A stretch of 64,000 bases of DNA from Melampsora larici-populina 98AG31 (Eukaryota > Basidiomycota > Pucciniomycetes > Pucciniales > Melampsoraceae): assembly GCF_000204055.1 (NCBI RefSeq), contig NW_006768842.1, positions 75,529 to 139,528 of the forward strand, read 5' to 3'. The position numbers and the translations under genes were made by a program. Position 1 is the first letter of the stretch; each line of letters starts with the position of its first letter. This document shows positions 32,928 to 45,034 of this stretch, in pieces. The notes beneath the pieces were generated by a model. The model ran no database searches. It saw nothing but the letters and a program-made list of their open reading frames with translations, and was not told the origin of the DNA.

Positions 32928-33020
32928 TACTGTCGTTCTTGAAAAGCTTGTCCAAGTTTTCCCGCCAAATTGCTCGAGTTATGCGGGAAAACTCGAACAA
33001 GCTTTTCAAGAACGACAGTA
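32928..33020. mobile_element. 93-bp TA-flanked fold-back element, copy 2
   Basis: Arms begin CTGTCGTTCTTGAAAAGCTT and pair almost perfectly with the other end over about 38 bp. TA occurs at both borders (32928-32929, 33019-33020), as expected for mariner/Tc1-type target duplication. Non-coding. Confidence 0.85.
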
Positions 33021-33646
33021 ATTTCTCAGTATGATTATTACACTTTATATTGTGAACTCTTGAAGTGACGGTTTGTACTCAAAAGATATGCAGTGTATCA
33101 TTAACCTTGAACAAAGCCCGTTCACCGTTCATGAGCGCGTTTTGCTGCGTCCTTGACCGGGCAACGTGATTGTGAGAGGATTTGTTAAGCATATGTGTGT
33201 GTGTTTCTGGATATATGTCAAAGTTTGAAGATATGAAATATTCAAACTATTTGAAAAGTGTTCAAAGTGTAAATTCCTTTACAAAAGAAATAGACGAGGG
33301 GTGACATTTACTTCCTGGAATATATCTGTAACTCCTGGCTCCTGGCTCTGAATGTGATCAATTATGTAGATGGCTTTGAGATTGAATGATAAAAATTCAT
33401 AAACTCCTTCTTTGAATCTTTGAAAGAAATTCTAAAAAATAAAACTAAATCCTTTTTATACTTGAACGTCAAGAGGATGGAAAGAAACAACAGTGAAAAG
33501 TAAAAAGAATAGAAGTTTGAAGTTTCTGGAGACATTTTATTTTGATAGGTATAATACGCAGTTCTTTAAAAAATGAAGAAAATCTCATGTCAAAGATTCC
33601 TTGTGTATTTGTTTATTTGTCAAGATGTGTGAAGTGTGTGTGTAGA

Positions 33647-33826
33647 TACAGTCAAACCTGTGCAATTGCATAATTTGGGTGGAAGACTTTTCCTATGCAT
33701 TTTCACGGGTTATGCAATTCCATTGTCTAGTTTGGCGGTAAAAAGTATCAAGATCTAGGAATTTTTCTATGCATTGTCACAGGTTATGCATCTGCGCAGG
33801 TATGCATTTGCACAGGTTTGACTGTA
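33647..33826. mobile_element. 180-bp TA-flanked MITE (pogo/Tc1-like ends)
   Basis: Ends are CAGTCAAACCTGTGCAA and its inverse TTGCACAGGTTTGACTG, each preceded or followed by TA. Internally the subterminal motif TATGCATT/TTATGCA recurs several times, which could be transposase-binding repeats. Non-coding. Confidence 0.82.
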
Positions 33827-34295
33827 CATAGGTGTCTTGATCCGGACAAGATGGTGGACGGAGTCACTGCATACTAAAATACGGCAAGGCGCTGGATAGG
33901 ACGGAGATTGTTGAACGCAGGATGGACGGGAATTAGAGAGTGGACGGAGGATAGGTAGGATGAATGATGATATGATTGATACCGAGTCTTCTTTGAGGGA
34001 GTGGCTTTGTTTGTTTGTTTGTTTTGTTTGTCTAATTCCGGTGATAAATTAGGTAGCTTAAGATTGGTTAAGTATGACTTAAGCTTAAATGATTTTGATA
34101 AGATTGAAAGTGTGATAGGCTGTGATGGGTGTTATGTAGTGTTCCTGATTGAATTGATTAGATTAGATAATCTCTTTAATCTCTTCACTTGATCAGAATC
34201 AGTTGATTAACGAGTTTACCATTAAACCAATTCCACTTCCACTTCCAATCCAACCCTCAACTTCTTATCATCTTCTCTTCTTGACTTCAACAAAC

Positions 34296-37200
34296 ATGGA
34301 ACTTCCTCAACCTTTACCTCCTATTCTCATCACCGTCTATGCTATTCATGACTTGTAAGTTCTTCTTCTCTTCTCTCATATACACTCTCTCATTCACTAA
34401 CCCTCTGCTCATCTTCTTTCAGTCAAGCAGAAAATCCTGATGAACTCTCATTCTCAGCTGGTGAACCAATCGATGTCACTGAGAAAGATGATCAGTATGG
34501 TGATGGTTGGTGGCAGGTTAGCTCTTACTTTCACTTTCACTCTTCTTCTTGATATCTTTCAATATCCAACTAATCCTGTTTCATCCTTCTTAGGGTCGCA
34601 ATACCAAGGGTGCATATGGCTTGTTTCCACAAGCTTATACATCTCCTCAACCTACTTTACCTATCAATTCAGATGGTCAACCTACTATGAATGAAACTCT
34701 CTTTGATGTTCAAAAGGCAATCGATTCAATACATCATCCACCTTCTTCTACCGTCTCATTAACCAATGGGATCCCTTCTTCACTTCTAACTGAACATCCT
34801 AGCTCAACTCATCTCAATCCTGAACATTCAGATGATGATGATGATCGTACTCGATCAGAGCATCATCTCACCTGGGATGCTCATAACGGTGGCGCTGCTA
34901 AAGCCAGAACTGCATTGGCTGAAAAAGCAAGGGCTGATGCTCTCGCTCATCAATCCGTCATGGATCGATTGAAATCAGCTTCAAATACGCTTTACTCTCA
35001 TCCTGGCTCAGCTTCTAGCTCGCGTATCAGTATACCTGAACTAAACGAAATCGACCTATCAGAAGAGAGTGGAGATGATGAAGACGATCGGATGGGTTAC
35101 GCTTTACGTGCTCAACATCAGTTCCAAGGCCCTAGTCGTTCAAAGAATCAAAACGATCATGGTGATCCTTCTCAGTCCTCAAGTCTTCCTGGTACACCTG
35201 ATCCTCGGGATAAGCTAGTCGTAGCTACGCAAAAATTGGGCCTCGATGGCGACCATGAATCCTCTCGTTTCGCTTCCGGCCCTTTCTCAGCTGCAGCCAT
35301 CGCTTTGGGATTAGCACACTCTCCAGTGACCTCCTCTAAATCAACCTCCTCGCCAAATCACGCTCGGAATCATTCTGTGCCTTATCACACTCACAAACCC
35401 GGCCAATTGTCTTCGTCAAGCGTTCTTAGTGATCTCAGCGCTGGTGCACGTGCCGCGATCAGTGCGGCATCCCCTCCGATTGCATCGACCCTTCGAATGA
35501 GTAGAGAATTTTCTCAGCTGACCTACCAAGTCCCATCAACCGATCGAATCAATTCGGACTCTCCAATACTCTCTAATCATGACTCAGCCACTTCACAAAG
35601 CCGATCTCCTGCAAGTCAAGACAAGACACCCACCCCCGTCTTCACTTCCACCTTTCCAGATCCACAACCACCTCCCACATCTGCCCCTCTCGCCTCGCCT
35701 GGCTCTACTCAAGAATATCTAAAGAGTCCAACAGGTCTCATGCCAGGTTCTTCTGACCCTGTCGAGCATTCTCACGGCCGCCAACGATCTGCCAGCAGTG
35801 TAGGCAGCGGTATCTTCTTTCGTCAGCAAGCTTCATCTCCTCTTCGGCCTCATTCGCCGGCTAACTCAGCTGCCCCTATCACCTCGACCAATATCAATAC
35901 TTCCAACTCAACAGCTGATTCGTCCTCAGTCCAAGGATCTAGATCACGATCAAGCAGTAGACTGGCTGCTATTGAAGACCAACTCGCCAGTCCCGCTACC
36001 AGTACTTTTCCGTCTGTTACAGGTAAACATCAAATTGGTGCCGAGTCTTTCTCTTCGATTGTGAATGGAACAGGCGTGAAATCTACTTTTATGGACCCAA
36101 GAGAGTGGACAGTGACTAATGTGATGGAATGGGGTAAGACAAAAGGTCTAGATGAAGTTACAATCTCAAAGTTTTCGGAACATGAAATTACTGGTGATGT
36201 GTTATTAGAATTGGATATGAACTCCTTGAAGGAGATTGATCTCGTCGCCTTTGGTAGAAGGGTGAAGGTCACAAAGGCTATTGAAGAATTACGAAAGGCA
36301 CTTCAAGCATCCCAACAGGGAATCTCTTCTTCGTCACCCAATCCCGATTCAATCAAATCATCATCTCCACAGTTCGACGCTGTACAAGGTGTCCAAAACA
36401 CGCGTTCAAATTCGTACACTCATCGTCGATCAGAATCTACTTCAGAATCTACTCGACCAGGCAGGGGGTTCGTTACGCCTGATATGGCTGATCCCATGTC
36501 CCCTGTTCCCAATCAAAGGGTCATGATTTCCTCCAATCTTGAAGATATCGTTGATCATGAATATGAGTCGGCCAAGCCTCTTTCAGTCAGATCCGGGCCG
36601 CAACATTCACTGCCAGGCATTCTAACCGATCTCAAGAAACCCGCCGCGATTTCATTCTCTGGCCTCAATCATAGACCAGAAGCTGACGTGGACACTAGTT
36701 TGACCGGTGATTCTCCTCCAAATTGGCAACATACTAGACAACGGGTAACGTCACCTCTCTAAGTATAGAATGCAAAGTGAATGATCAGAAGCCTAACGTG
36801 ACATTTTGCCATCTGACTCTAGGATGTTGCTCCTGGTAGCATTGAGTATCCTCGAAGACCACATTCTGCTCACTTTTATAGAGAGGCAGAAGACGCCGGT
36901 CTCTCGCCTGATAAACTAGCCGAAAAGGCTGAATTACATGATAATTTCAACCCTACACCGTTGGTCCTACATGAGGTAATTTATATATATATTATCACTG
37001 ACCATATGTTAGGTTGTCATAACTAACTCTTTGCTCCACTATCAGGAGAGTGCTAATACGAAAAAGTCGAGGAAGAATCTAGCCAAACAAGCCAAACAAC
37101 AGCGACCTGGTACAGCTAATTCGATCTTGAGTAAAAAGCCGTTCTCGATTGGTGAGACATCGACCGACCCGCCCTCTAGTCCTGAGCGCTCTTCTTCTGG

Positions 37201-38996
37201 ACGACCTAGCGGTGAAGGTAAATCGAGGAGCAGCTTCTTAGGCAATCTACGAGGACGTAAACCACCACCTCAATTGACCACCTCCGGATCACCATCCCAT
37301 CCTTCTCCGTATGTTTCCCTGTGCCGCATGATCATGTCAAACTGCCTTCTAATTGAGTCTGTTGTTCCTCAGGCCCCAGAAACTCGCCTCACCCGTCTCG
37401 GCGACAAGTCATCCGGACGGTGTTGGGAATAAATCAAGAGGAATCTTCAACTTTGGTCATCATCATCAACAAGCACAACAGATTCAACATCTTACACCGA
37501 TCTTACAAGATTCAAATTCCAAAGAATCCTTACCCAAATTCTCTGCTGATGATAAACGTAATGGTAATACTAAGACTGCAGCAGAGAGGATAGGTACACC
37601 TGATCATATTGGTTGGATGAGGAAGAAAGGAGAAAAGTATCCTACCTGGAAAATGAGATATTTCATACTGAAAAATTCTAACCTGTACTATCTTAAATCT
37701 GAGAACGTAAGTTTATTTTGATTTGAGTACTTTGAGTTTTGGATAAGCGTCTGAACTTTCAATTTGCAAAAACAGGAGGTCAGGATTAAAGGATTGATTA
37801 AATTAGGTGGTTACAAAGTCGTGATGGATGATGATGTGAATCCGGGTCGATATGGATTTAAAATTATTCATGATGACGGATCGAGTCATGCTTTTAGTGC
37901 TGATGATTCAAAATTGTTACGTGATTGGATGAAGGCCATGATGAAGGCTACCATCGATAGGGACTGGCTTGGTGAGCTTTCTCTCTAGAAAACTGATCAG
38001 AAGGATTGCTGTTGATCGAAAATGCATTCTTTCTATGATGTAGCACCGGTGATCTCTTCATGTAACATTCCTACTATGCCAATTTCCGAAGCCCAAAAGA
38101 TGTTTCCACCTCCAAGACCGCCATCGCCTGCATCTAGAGCTCGAGCTCAGAAAGCTAGATTAGCGGCCAATCCTGAGATATTAAATACCAAAGATCCTGC
38201 AATGTTGATGAACTTGCAACGACTTCAACAGCAGCCACAACAGCCACAACAGCCACAACAGCCACAACAACAACGACCCATCAGTCCACCCGAGTCACTT
38301 CGACCCAAGAGGAGTATTCATAGGAAAAAGCCTAATCTTGCAGGTTTGAGTTCACCACCAGGTAGTTTGACTTCTTTTTATTTCCTTCCTCTTCTGTTAT
38401 ATCAGTGACTGACATCACTTGGGGAATGGGTTCAAGAACCAGCATTATTCAAACCGACCGTTGCAGATCAAACATTGATGAATTGGATCAATACAACCTT
38501 GAGTCGATCATCCATTACTAATCAAAGGATTCAAGATTTCTCTGGATCACTTCGATCGGGATTAGTGATTGTGAGATTGATTGAAAGTTTAACGGATGTA
38601 CCGAGTGGAATTGATTTTGATCATTATACGGGTGGTGATCGAATGGATCTTTATTTTGGAGTGTTTGATTATTTAAATTCACAAAGGATTCCGTATGTGG
38701 TTTTTCTTGTTTGACGTTTTGGGGGATATGTAGAAGAGACAGATGAATTGATTTTTCTTAATTGCCTTAATAGGCTTGATGGGTATGCTTTGAATGATAT
38801 GATATCTGGTGATCCAGTGAAGAATAGAGTGAGTGTTTCTTTCTCTTGTCTATATACTTTTTATGACAGAAAAGAAATGTATGGTGGGGGTTTCTTAATG
38901 ATGAACTTTTTGATTTTTGTTTTTTAGGAATTCTTGAGTAGAATTTACACCAAGTTTAATAGAAGTCGACCTGCTTTTGTGACTGCTGCTTTATGA
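34296..38996 (+). CDS. Boi-like polarity scaffold: SH3-SAM-PH with C-terminal CH
   Basis: Exons 34296-34354, 34423-34516, 34594-36744, 36823-36975, 37046-37308, 37373-37706, 37776-37971, 38044-38361, 38437-38692, 38774-38828 and 38928-38996 give 1,315 aa. An N-terminal SH3 domain (residues ~14-70) shows the ALYDF-like YAIHDFQAENPDELSF and GWWQGRNTKGAYGLFP. A long Ser/Pro-rich linker follows. A SAM domain (about residues 645-715) starts at WTVTNVMEWGKTKGLDE and ends near VTKAIEELRKAL. A PH domain (about residues 990-1085) runs from IGWMRKKGEKYPTWKMRYFIL to LLRDWMKAMMKAT. A poly-Gln/Pro stretch precedes a C-terminal segment (ADQTLMNWINTTLSRSSI, DFSGSLRSGLVIVRLIESL, YALNDMISG) that looks like a calponin-homology domain. 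Boi1/2 and Pob1 have the SH3-SAM-PH order and link Cdc42, formin and exocyst at growing tips. The added CH module suggests direct actin contact. Family call firm; CH call moderate. Confidence 0.88.
38221..38273 (+). repeat. in-frame CAA/CAG-CCA tract
   Basis: Short coding repeat giving QQPQQPQQP in the linker between the PH and CH regions of the Boi-like protein. Likely length-variable. Confidence 0.7.
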
Positions 38997-40002
38997 GATG
39001 ATATTGAATTTGAATGAAGAAAAAAAAAGTGAGAAAGAAGAGTTTAGAAGAGAGAAAAGAAGAACAAACTTGATCGTTTCCTTTTGGGTTTGAAAAAAAC
39101 ATTAAATCTTATTATATTTAGCTGTTTTTTTTGTTTCTATTTAGTATATTATTCGATTCTGTTCTCTTACATATATATATATATACACTTATATATAATC
39201 ATTATTATTATTTTTCTGAACACTTTTTATATCTTAATTTTTCTTTTTCCGTACCTCCTATGTCTTTCCTTTTTCTTCAATGTTGTGTACTTAATCTTTC
39301 GTTTCTTTTGAAAAATCCCTTTCTCTTATTTTGTAACATTTGTGATATGTTTGATCTTTAAGATGTGTGTGTGTGTGTGGTAAGTGAGTGTGTGGTACCC
39401 TTGAATGTAGTGGGTTTGGATTTCTGTGTGTTTTGTGTTAAAACTTAGAAACAAGACATCAATCGAAAAAAAAATGAAACGCGTAGGACAATTTATATGT
39501 TATTCTGAGTTATTTTTTCTTTTCTTTTTTACAATGTTTATCTTTTTTTCTCTATTCAGACAGATATACAAGAACCAAGTTAGCAATTTAAGTGAATTTT
39601 AATGGTTTCTTTAATGAAATAAATATTAAATTTTTTGAAAGGAGAAATGGTCTTGATTTGGTTTTTTTTCTTTAAAGACTTTGAGGGTTTCAAAGAATTG
39701 AACAGGTTTCAAGTAAGAGAAAAAGATGATGAAGTAAAGAAGTTTAAAGGAAGATGAAAATAAAACGAGTTCAAGTATGTAGTGAACAAAAAACTGAAAG
39801 GATTTTGAAATAGGATTTTAAGTGGTTCACATTTAAATCAAGACCAAACCAAAAAAAAACAGATAAACAGATCAAAAATGGAAAACAAAAAAGAAAACAA
39901 AAAATCAATTGAGATAAGAAAGAAAAAGTGTGTAGAATTACAAGAAAAGAAATTGTAAAAGAAAGAAAGAAGATTTAATGAAAAATGAATCCATGGGTTT
40001 TC
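38997..40002. other. intergenic between convergent genes
   Basis: Very AT-rich, with TA and T tracts; probably holds both 3' untranslated regions. No gene seen. Confidence 0.6.
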
Positions 40003-42028
40003 TTAAAGTACGATTTCTTCTTCGAAATCAAACTGATCTAAACCATCATAATATTTAACTCTTAATTCACGACTGGTTTCAAAAACCTAATCCAAAAGAA
40101 AAAAAAAGTAAGTTTAAGTGTTCATGAATCATACATATAAAGTTTTGTTTACCTGATTTGATTTCTTGGCTTGGTTTAATCTTTTGACTTGGGTTTGATT
40201 GATCATTGGTTTTGGTTTTGGTAGTTTTTTTAATTGATTGGATTTCAGAAATGGTTTTTTAGGTGAAGGTGAAGAATGAACTTCAGCTTGAGTTCGTTTG
40301 TTAGGTAATCTGTTGGGATCTAAACGTTGGAGTTTCTTAGGTGATGGTTTATGATTCGAAGAATTCAAACTGTTTGATCGTGTATTAGTATCAAGTTCAT
40401 GAATGGGTTCGTGTGTAGGGATAGGTTGAGGGCTTACCTTTCTGCTTGACTGTCTTTGTCTGTTGGTCTTTTTGAAGATGGACTGATGATTCTGGGGATT
40501 TTTTTGGATCGACCTCGACGTAAAGGTGGATCATCTACCTCGTTTTCATCTGATTGGGTTCCTAAATGTTTCTGATGATCAAAAAAAAGAATTTCAGATT
40601 TGGTTTTCAAAGACTAAAGTTGTGGAAAAACCAAAAGAATTGGATTACCTGATCACGAGGATCTGCTGCTTTTTTGATCACTCGATGGTTTGGTTTTCCT
40701 TTTTGATTTTTGTTAGGTCTTTTAATGGACAACAAATCAGTTAAAGATAAATCCGAATCCATGGAAAGATGTACATGATTCTTCAGATGAGATTTGTGAT
40801 TAACAGAAGGTCCTGCTGTTCCTAATGGTACGGTAGATTTGAGTTTTGATGGGTTAGGTTGAGTTCTTTCTAATTCTCCTTTAGATCTTAAAAGTTTTAA
40901 ACGTTTTTCGTTTTGTTGAAATCCAAATGGATCATTTAATTCTTGATGGATTTGTTGATATCTTTGACTTGAGATTGGGAATCCATCTTGGTCTAGGATG
41001 ATAGAAGTTCTTTCGGAATTCGAATTCGAATTCAAAGATTTGATTCGGTTTCGTTTGAGTGTGGAAACTGAACGGTTGGGTGAATCTTGGGTTAGATTTA
41101 GGTTAGGTAATTCATTGAGTTTCGGGAGTGATAGATGGTGAGGTGGGGTAGGGGTTGGATTGTAGGTAATTGGGTCTATGTATTCTAGACTTGATTCCGT
41201 ATGTGATGGTGGGACATTAGGATTTGGGATCGGTTTTGATAATGCTTTGGTCATGACTTTTTTAATACTTGGATCCACTTGTGAGGATAAACTAAAAGAT
41301 TTGTTATCATTGATTTCTATAGCTTTAGATGTACTTTGAAGAGGCTGATTTGATGGTAAATTATAATTAGACTTGGAAAAAGTGACCAGTTCGATTGAAG
41401 GTGAAGAAGTGAAATTTGAAATTGAATCATTGGTTAAACCGAGTGAAGTATGAGAATGTTTGATTTCTTGATTATGATTAGGATCTAACAAGTTTTCGAT
41501 TTCGATTTCTTTAAGCCATTTTTGAAGTAAGTTTGTAGAACTTTTGGAATAGGTTTGTAAATTGATTGAGTTTAATGAAATTGTGGGATCTGAAATCGGA
41601 TCTGTTGAAGTTCTTTGGATTTCATGATAGGCTGGGATTACTACGATTGGTACATATGATTCATCTCTTTCTCCAAGAGGTTTTCTAGCACGTTTTGAAA
41701 CTTCTACTACATGATCTGAGTCTGATTTGAGTTTATCATTGGTTGGTTTGATGATGGGTTTAAATGAGGTTTCGAAAGCTTTTGAACGTGTTTGACGAGA
41801 TATAAAGTCAGCATCTATCTTTCCAATCTTGGGTAATTCGTATAAAGTCTTTTCGAGTGTTTTACGAATTGGTTTGTTTTCAGATTCAAGTGGATTGGAT
41901 TGTTTTTCTTTATGTGTTTTGAATGGTGGAATGATTACCACAGGTTTTGATCGAATTGATTTGATTTGATTGATGTTTTTTGATTTGATTTGTTGATTGG
42001 TTGGTTTTGATTTAGTTTTGATAGTCAT
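40003..42028 (-). CDS. unrecognised basic, low-complexity protein
   Basis: I do not recognise the family. Minus-strand exons 42028-40649, 40571-40438, 40369-40153 and 40086-40003 give 604 aa, with GT..AG at each junction and phases that agree. It is rich in Lys, Ser, Asn and Pro and begins with a Lys/Gln/Asn-rich stretch (TKSKPTNQQIKSKNINQ). The most ordered-looking part is near residues 340-380, FPISSQRYQQIHQELNDPFG then a charged helix EKRLKLLRSKGELERT. The last two exons encode a very basic region (about residues 460-570) and a compact acidic end, YYDGLDQFDFEEEIVL. No transmembrane segment or signal peptide. The charge pattern suggests a nuclear or chromatin protein, which is an inference only. 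The upstream AT-rich DNA leads into repeats. Confidence 0.7.
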
Positions 42029-44760
42029 GATGAATGAATGAATGCAACTTTGATGAAAGGTTTAGATGATTTCCTTTTTAAGTAACAGTCTCTCACTCTG
42101 AGAGAAACTAAAGGGTGGTGGGTGTTTCACTTCGGGTACACCACGGGGCGCTTTTTGATTGAAGGATCGTCGCCGCGGGTCCCAGATGGTCAGCAGGCAT
42201 AGCAGGCATTGCCCAAACTCAATCAAGTCCCTCGAGAGCTGTACTGGCCAGCTCAAACAAGGCTAACCCCTCATCCATCTGGCACACCCCTGAGGTTCTG
42301 TTCTACCACTCTTCTTATGTTCATCCTTGCACCTGCTAGTGTCAACAATGTTGTCCAATGATCAACCTTACCCTTGTAAGACATCATCTCACCTGCTTCC
42401 ATCTTTTCACAACTGACTAACCATATTTTATTCATACTTAAAGTATGGGATGATACTAAATCCATCCCAGTGCTTGCAACTCTAACTGCCTGGAATTGAT
42501 CTGTATTTATCCTCTATCCTGCATGACTTGATATTGCAGTTGGACACTTGAAATTTCATTGATTTCAGCTTGCAAACACCCACTCTTATTTTGGTCAATT
42601 TGATACAGATCATGCTGATTCACAATAAATCTCTTGATTTCTTGAAGACAAAGTTTTGATTGATAGTGTCTCAATGCTCATCAGAGAACTTGGTAAGCAA
42701 AGCATAGTGTGTATGTGAGAAATGGTGTGTGTATATTAGTGAGGATGACTCTCCAAAGTGGAAAAATATTGCCTCAAAGGGTTGTACTTGAAATGCTTTC
42801 ATTTGAATTGCTTCAAAGTGCCATAAAAAGACTACTCAAGATGTCAGTTGTTTTCCCTCTTGATGACAGAGCTCCCCTGATTTTGAGTTGAAGGTTCACT
42901 TTTGCCATGTACATCAGCTTAAACAACACCAGAAACACTTCAAAACATGGCAAAATATGGTCTGTTCCCATAGTGTTGTGCAGCATGTGCACCAAGAAGA
43001 GCGCAACTGCTCTGCTATTGGGTCAAAAAAATCACAACGTTTCACAGCGGAGAGACTGCTAAGAACCCACTACACAGTGCACTACAAGGGATGGCGGGGG
43101 TGAAGCCAATTGAAAATAAAATTTGTTTAAAATCTAAGTGGACCTGCCCAAGCCAGTGGGGTTGGATCAAGGTAGGAGAGTAGCTTGGTAAGAATGTCTT
43201 TGAGTCTTGTAATGAGGTACCTGATAAATGTGCCTCTGGTTAATATAAGGTGATTGGTAACCATGCCAACTTGAAAGCTGGTGTGATTCCAGTTTTTCTT
43301 AAACTGGATTCCTTCCACAGATATACAGCTCTGTACATCAGTATATCAGATGTACAGAGCTGTACTAATCTTAAATCATTCAGTTCCTTTCTGAAGCTGG
43401 TATCTGAGTTATTTCTGAAGCTGGTTTTTCTTTTTTAATTCTATTGTTCAACAAAGTTGTTTTGTAATGGGAAAACTAGGAGACATCATCCAGACGGATT
43501 ATTGATTTCCTAACCTTCAAGAAATGAAATCCAATATATCCTCTGACAGTAAAAATAATCTTGTGTTCCAAACTTTTACAAAGATGGCTTACAAAGATGG
43601 CTCACATAGCTGGACTGTAAAATCCAGCGCTCAATTCTTCTCATGGCCATTAGCAATAAGTTGCAGAAAGTAGAGACATGTGAACCTTGGTAGAAGTACA
43701 GGTTTAAGGGATCATGTTGTGAGATGGTCAGAACAAAAACCAGCCCTTGGTAGAGAACATGTTCTCTGTTTCACATCAAAGTCATCAAGCCTGAATATGA
43801 CCTTTGCCAAAGATTATGTCACAACCTTTGTGAGTTCATAATCACACTCTGAGCGCTGCCTGTTTCTCTGTTTGATCTCTACACATTTTTGTATTTTATT
43901 GACTTTTGCCTTTCTTTCTGAAGCAGAATTCCTATGTGATCAAGACCAGCAATTGTAGTATGATAATGTCACACTCTTTGTCAAGGACTTTTTCATGAGG
44001 AAACCAATCAACTGATTGAGCCCATGATTGTTTGCCAACATATTGGCAAGTTGGTCAAGCAGCTTTGTAGAACATTCAAATCAAAACCCGGCTTCAGAAA
44101 GGACTTGAAGCTACTTGAATGATTTTGGATTATGTACTGATGTACGGAGCTGTATATCTTTGGAAGTAACCCAGTACGAGAAAAACCGGTGTCAAACCAG
44201 ATTTTGAGTCAGTGTGGTTTATCAATTGCCTAATGTAATCTACAACAAGACCCTTCTCTCAAGGAAATAACACTAACCTGATAAATGTTCCCCTGGTTAA
44301 TATAATCTATGACAAGATCCTTCTCTCAAGGACATAACACTAACCTATAAAAAGAAAAAAGTAACAACATCACACACACATACTAATAAGTCAATTTAAG
44401 TCATTCAGAAAAGACAAGGTTAGATACCTATTATAAGTTTAAGATAGTTAGGTAAGCACACGATAGTGCGAGTCAAGCTGATCTGAGTGAAAGATTGAAC
44501 TATTACATGAAACTTGGTCAGATAGATTGAAAAATTGGAGAAGAAACAAATCTGTGATCTATGTACATTCTCTTTTCCAAAGATGGGGAAAAGAGAACTA
44601 ATGCAACAACACTTGCTAACATATAAGGAAAAATTGAAACTCATAAACTACTGAACACCTGATACTAATTCTTTATCATCTCTACAATGCAAACTCTCTT
44701 CATCTTTATTCTCAACTAATTTAGCTTAGTCCTCTGAACTCTCTTCATCTTTATTCACAA
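42029..44760. other. repeat-derived interval, no intact gene
   Basis: Contains an isolated TACACCACGGGGC motif (42137-42149). A 28-bp direct repeat (43220-43247 and 44277-44304, CCTGATAAATG type) is present, as is a 23-bp near-perfect inverted repeat (43321-43343 and 44135-44157, ATATACAGCTCTGTACATCA). A local duplication around CCTTCTCTCAAGGA lies at about 44252 and 44318. Open frames are short and unrecognised. This looks like the remains of non-autonomous elements. Confidence 0.6.
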
Positions 44761-45034
44761 CTACTTTAACTTAATCCTGCTTGGTAATGCCTGGGGCCGG
44801 CACCGGGACCAGGCCGGGATCAGGCTTTTTTGGCTCTCTAAAATAGCTCTGATAGCCCGAAGCGCTGTGCTCTCGGCCCACGGACCCGACCCGCCCAGCG
44901 GGTCTGAAGCGATAGGAGGTGGTGGCTGTTGGGCTCAGCAGATGAGATGACAGCACACATAGATATACATGTATTACTTTGAGGTGTGATGGACTTCTAA
45001 ATACTGTAGATTTTTGATTGACAAGGTATAACAA
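44761..45034 (-). other. GC-rich tail adjoining the hAT relic
   Basis: GC-rich block (about 44785-44935) with GGCCGG and CCGGGCC-like runs in otherwise AT-rich DNA, just downstream of the hAT dimerisation domain. It is plausibly the 3' end and terminal region of that element, but I could not match it to an inverted partner or an 8-bp target duplication. Confidence 0.35.

Larger units (their letters stand above)
32101..34295. other. intergenic with three small elements
   Basis: No coding exon is supported. Two 93-bp fold-back elements and one 180-bp element are listed separately. Confidence 0.6.

Noticed and set aside
36030..36272. Minus-strand frame across the SAM domain
   Set aside because: Antisense shadow of a clearly coding exon.
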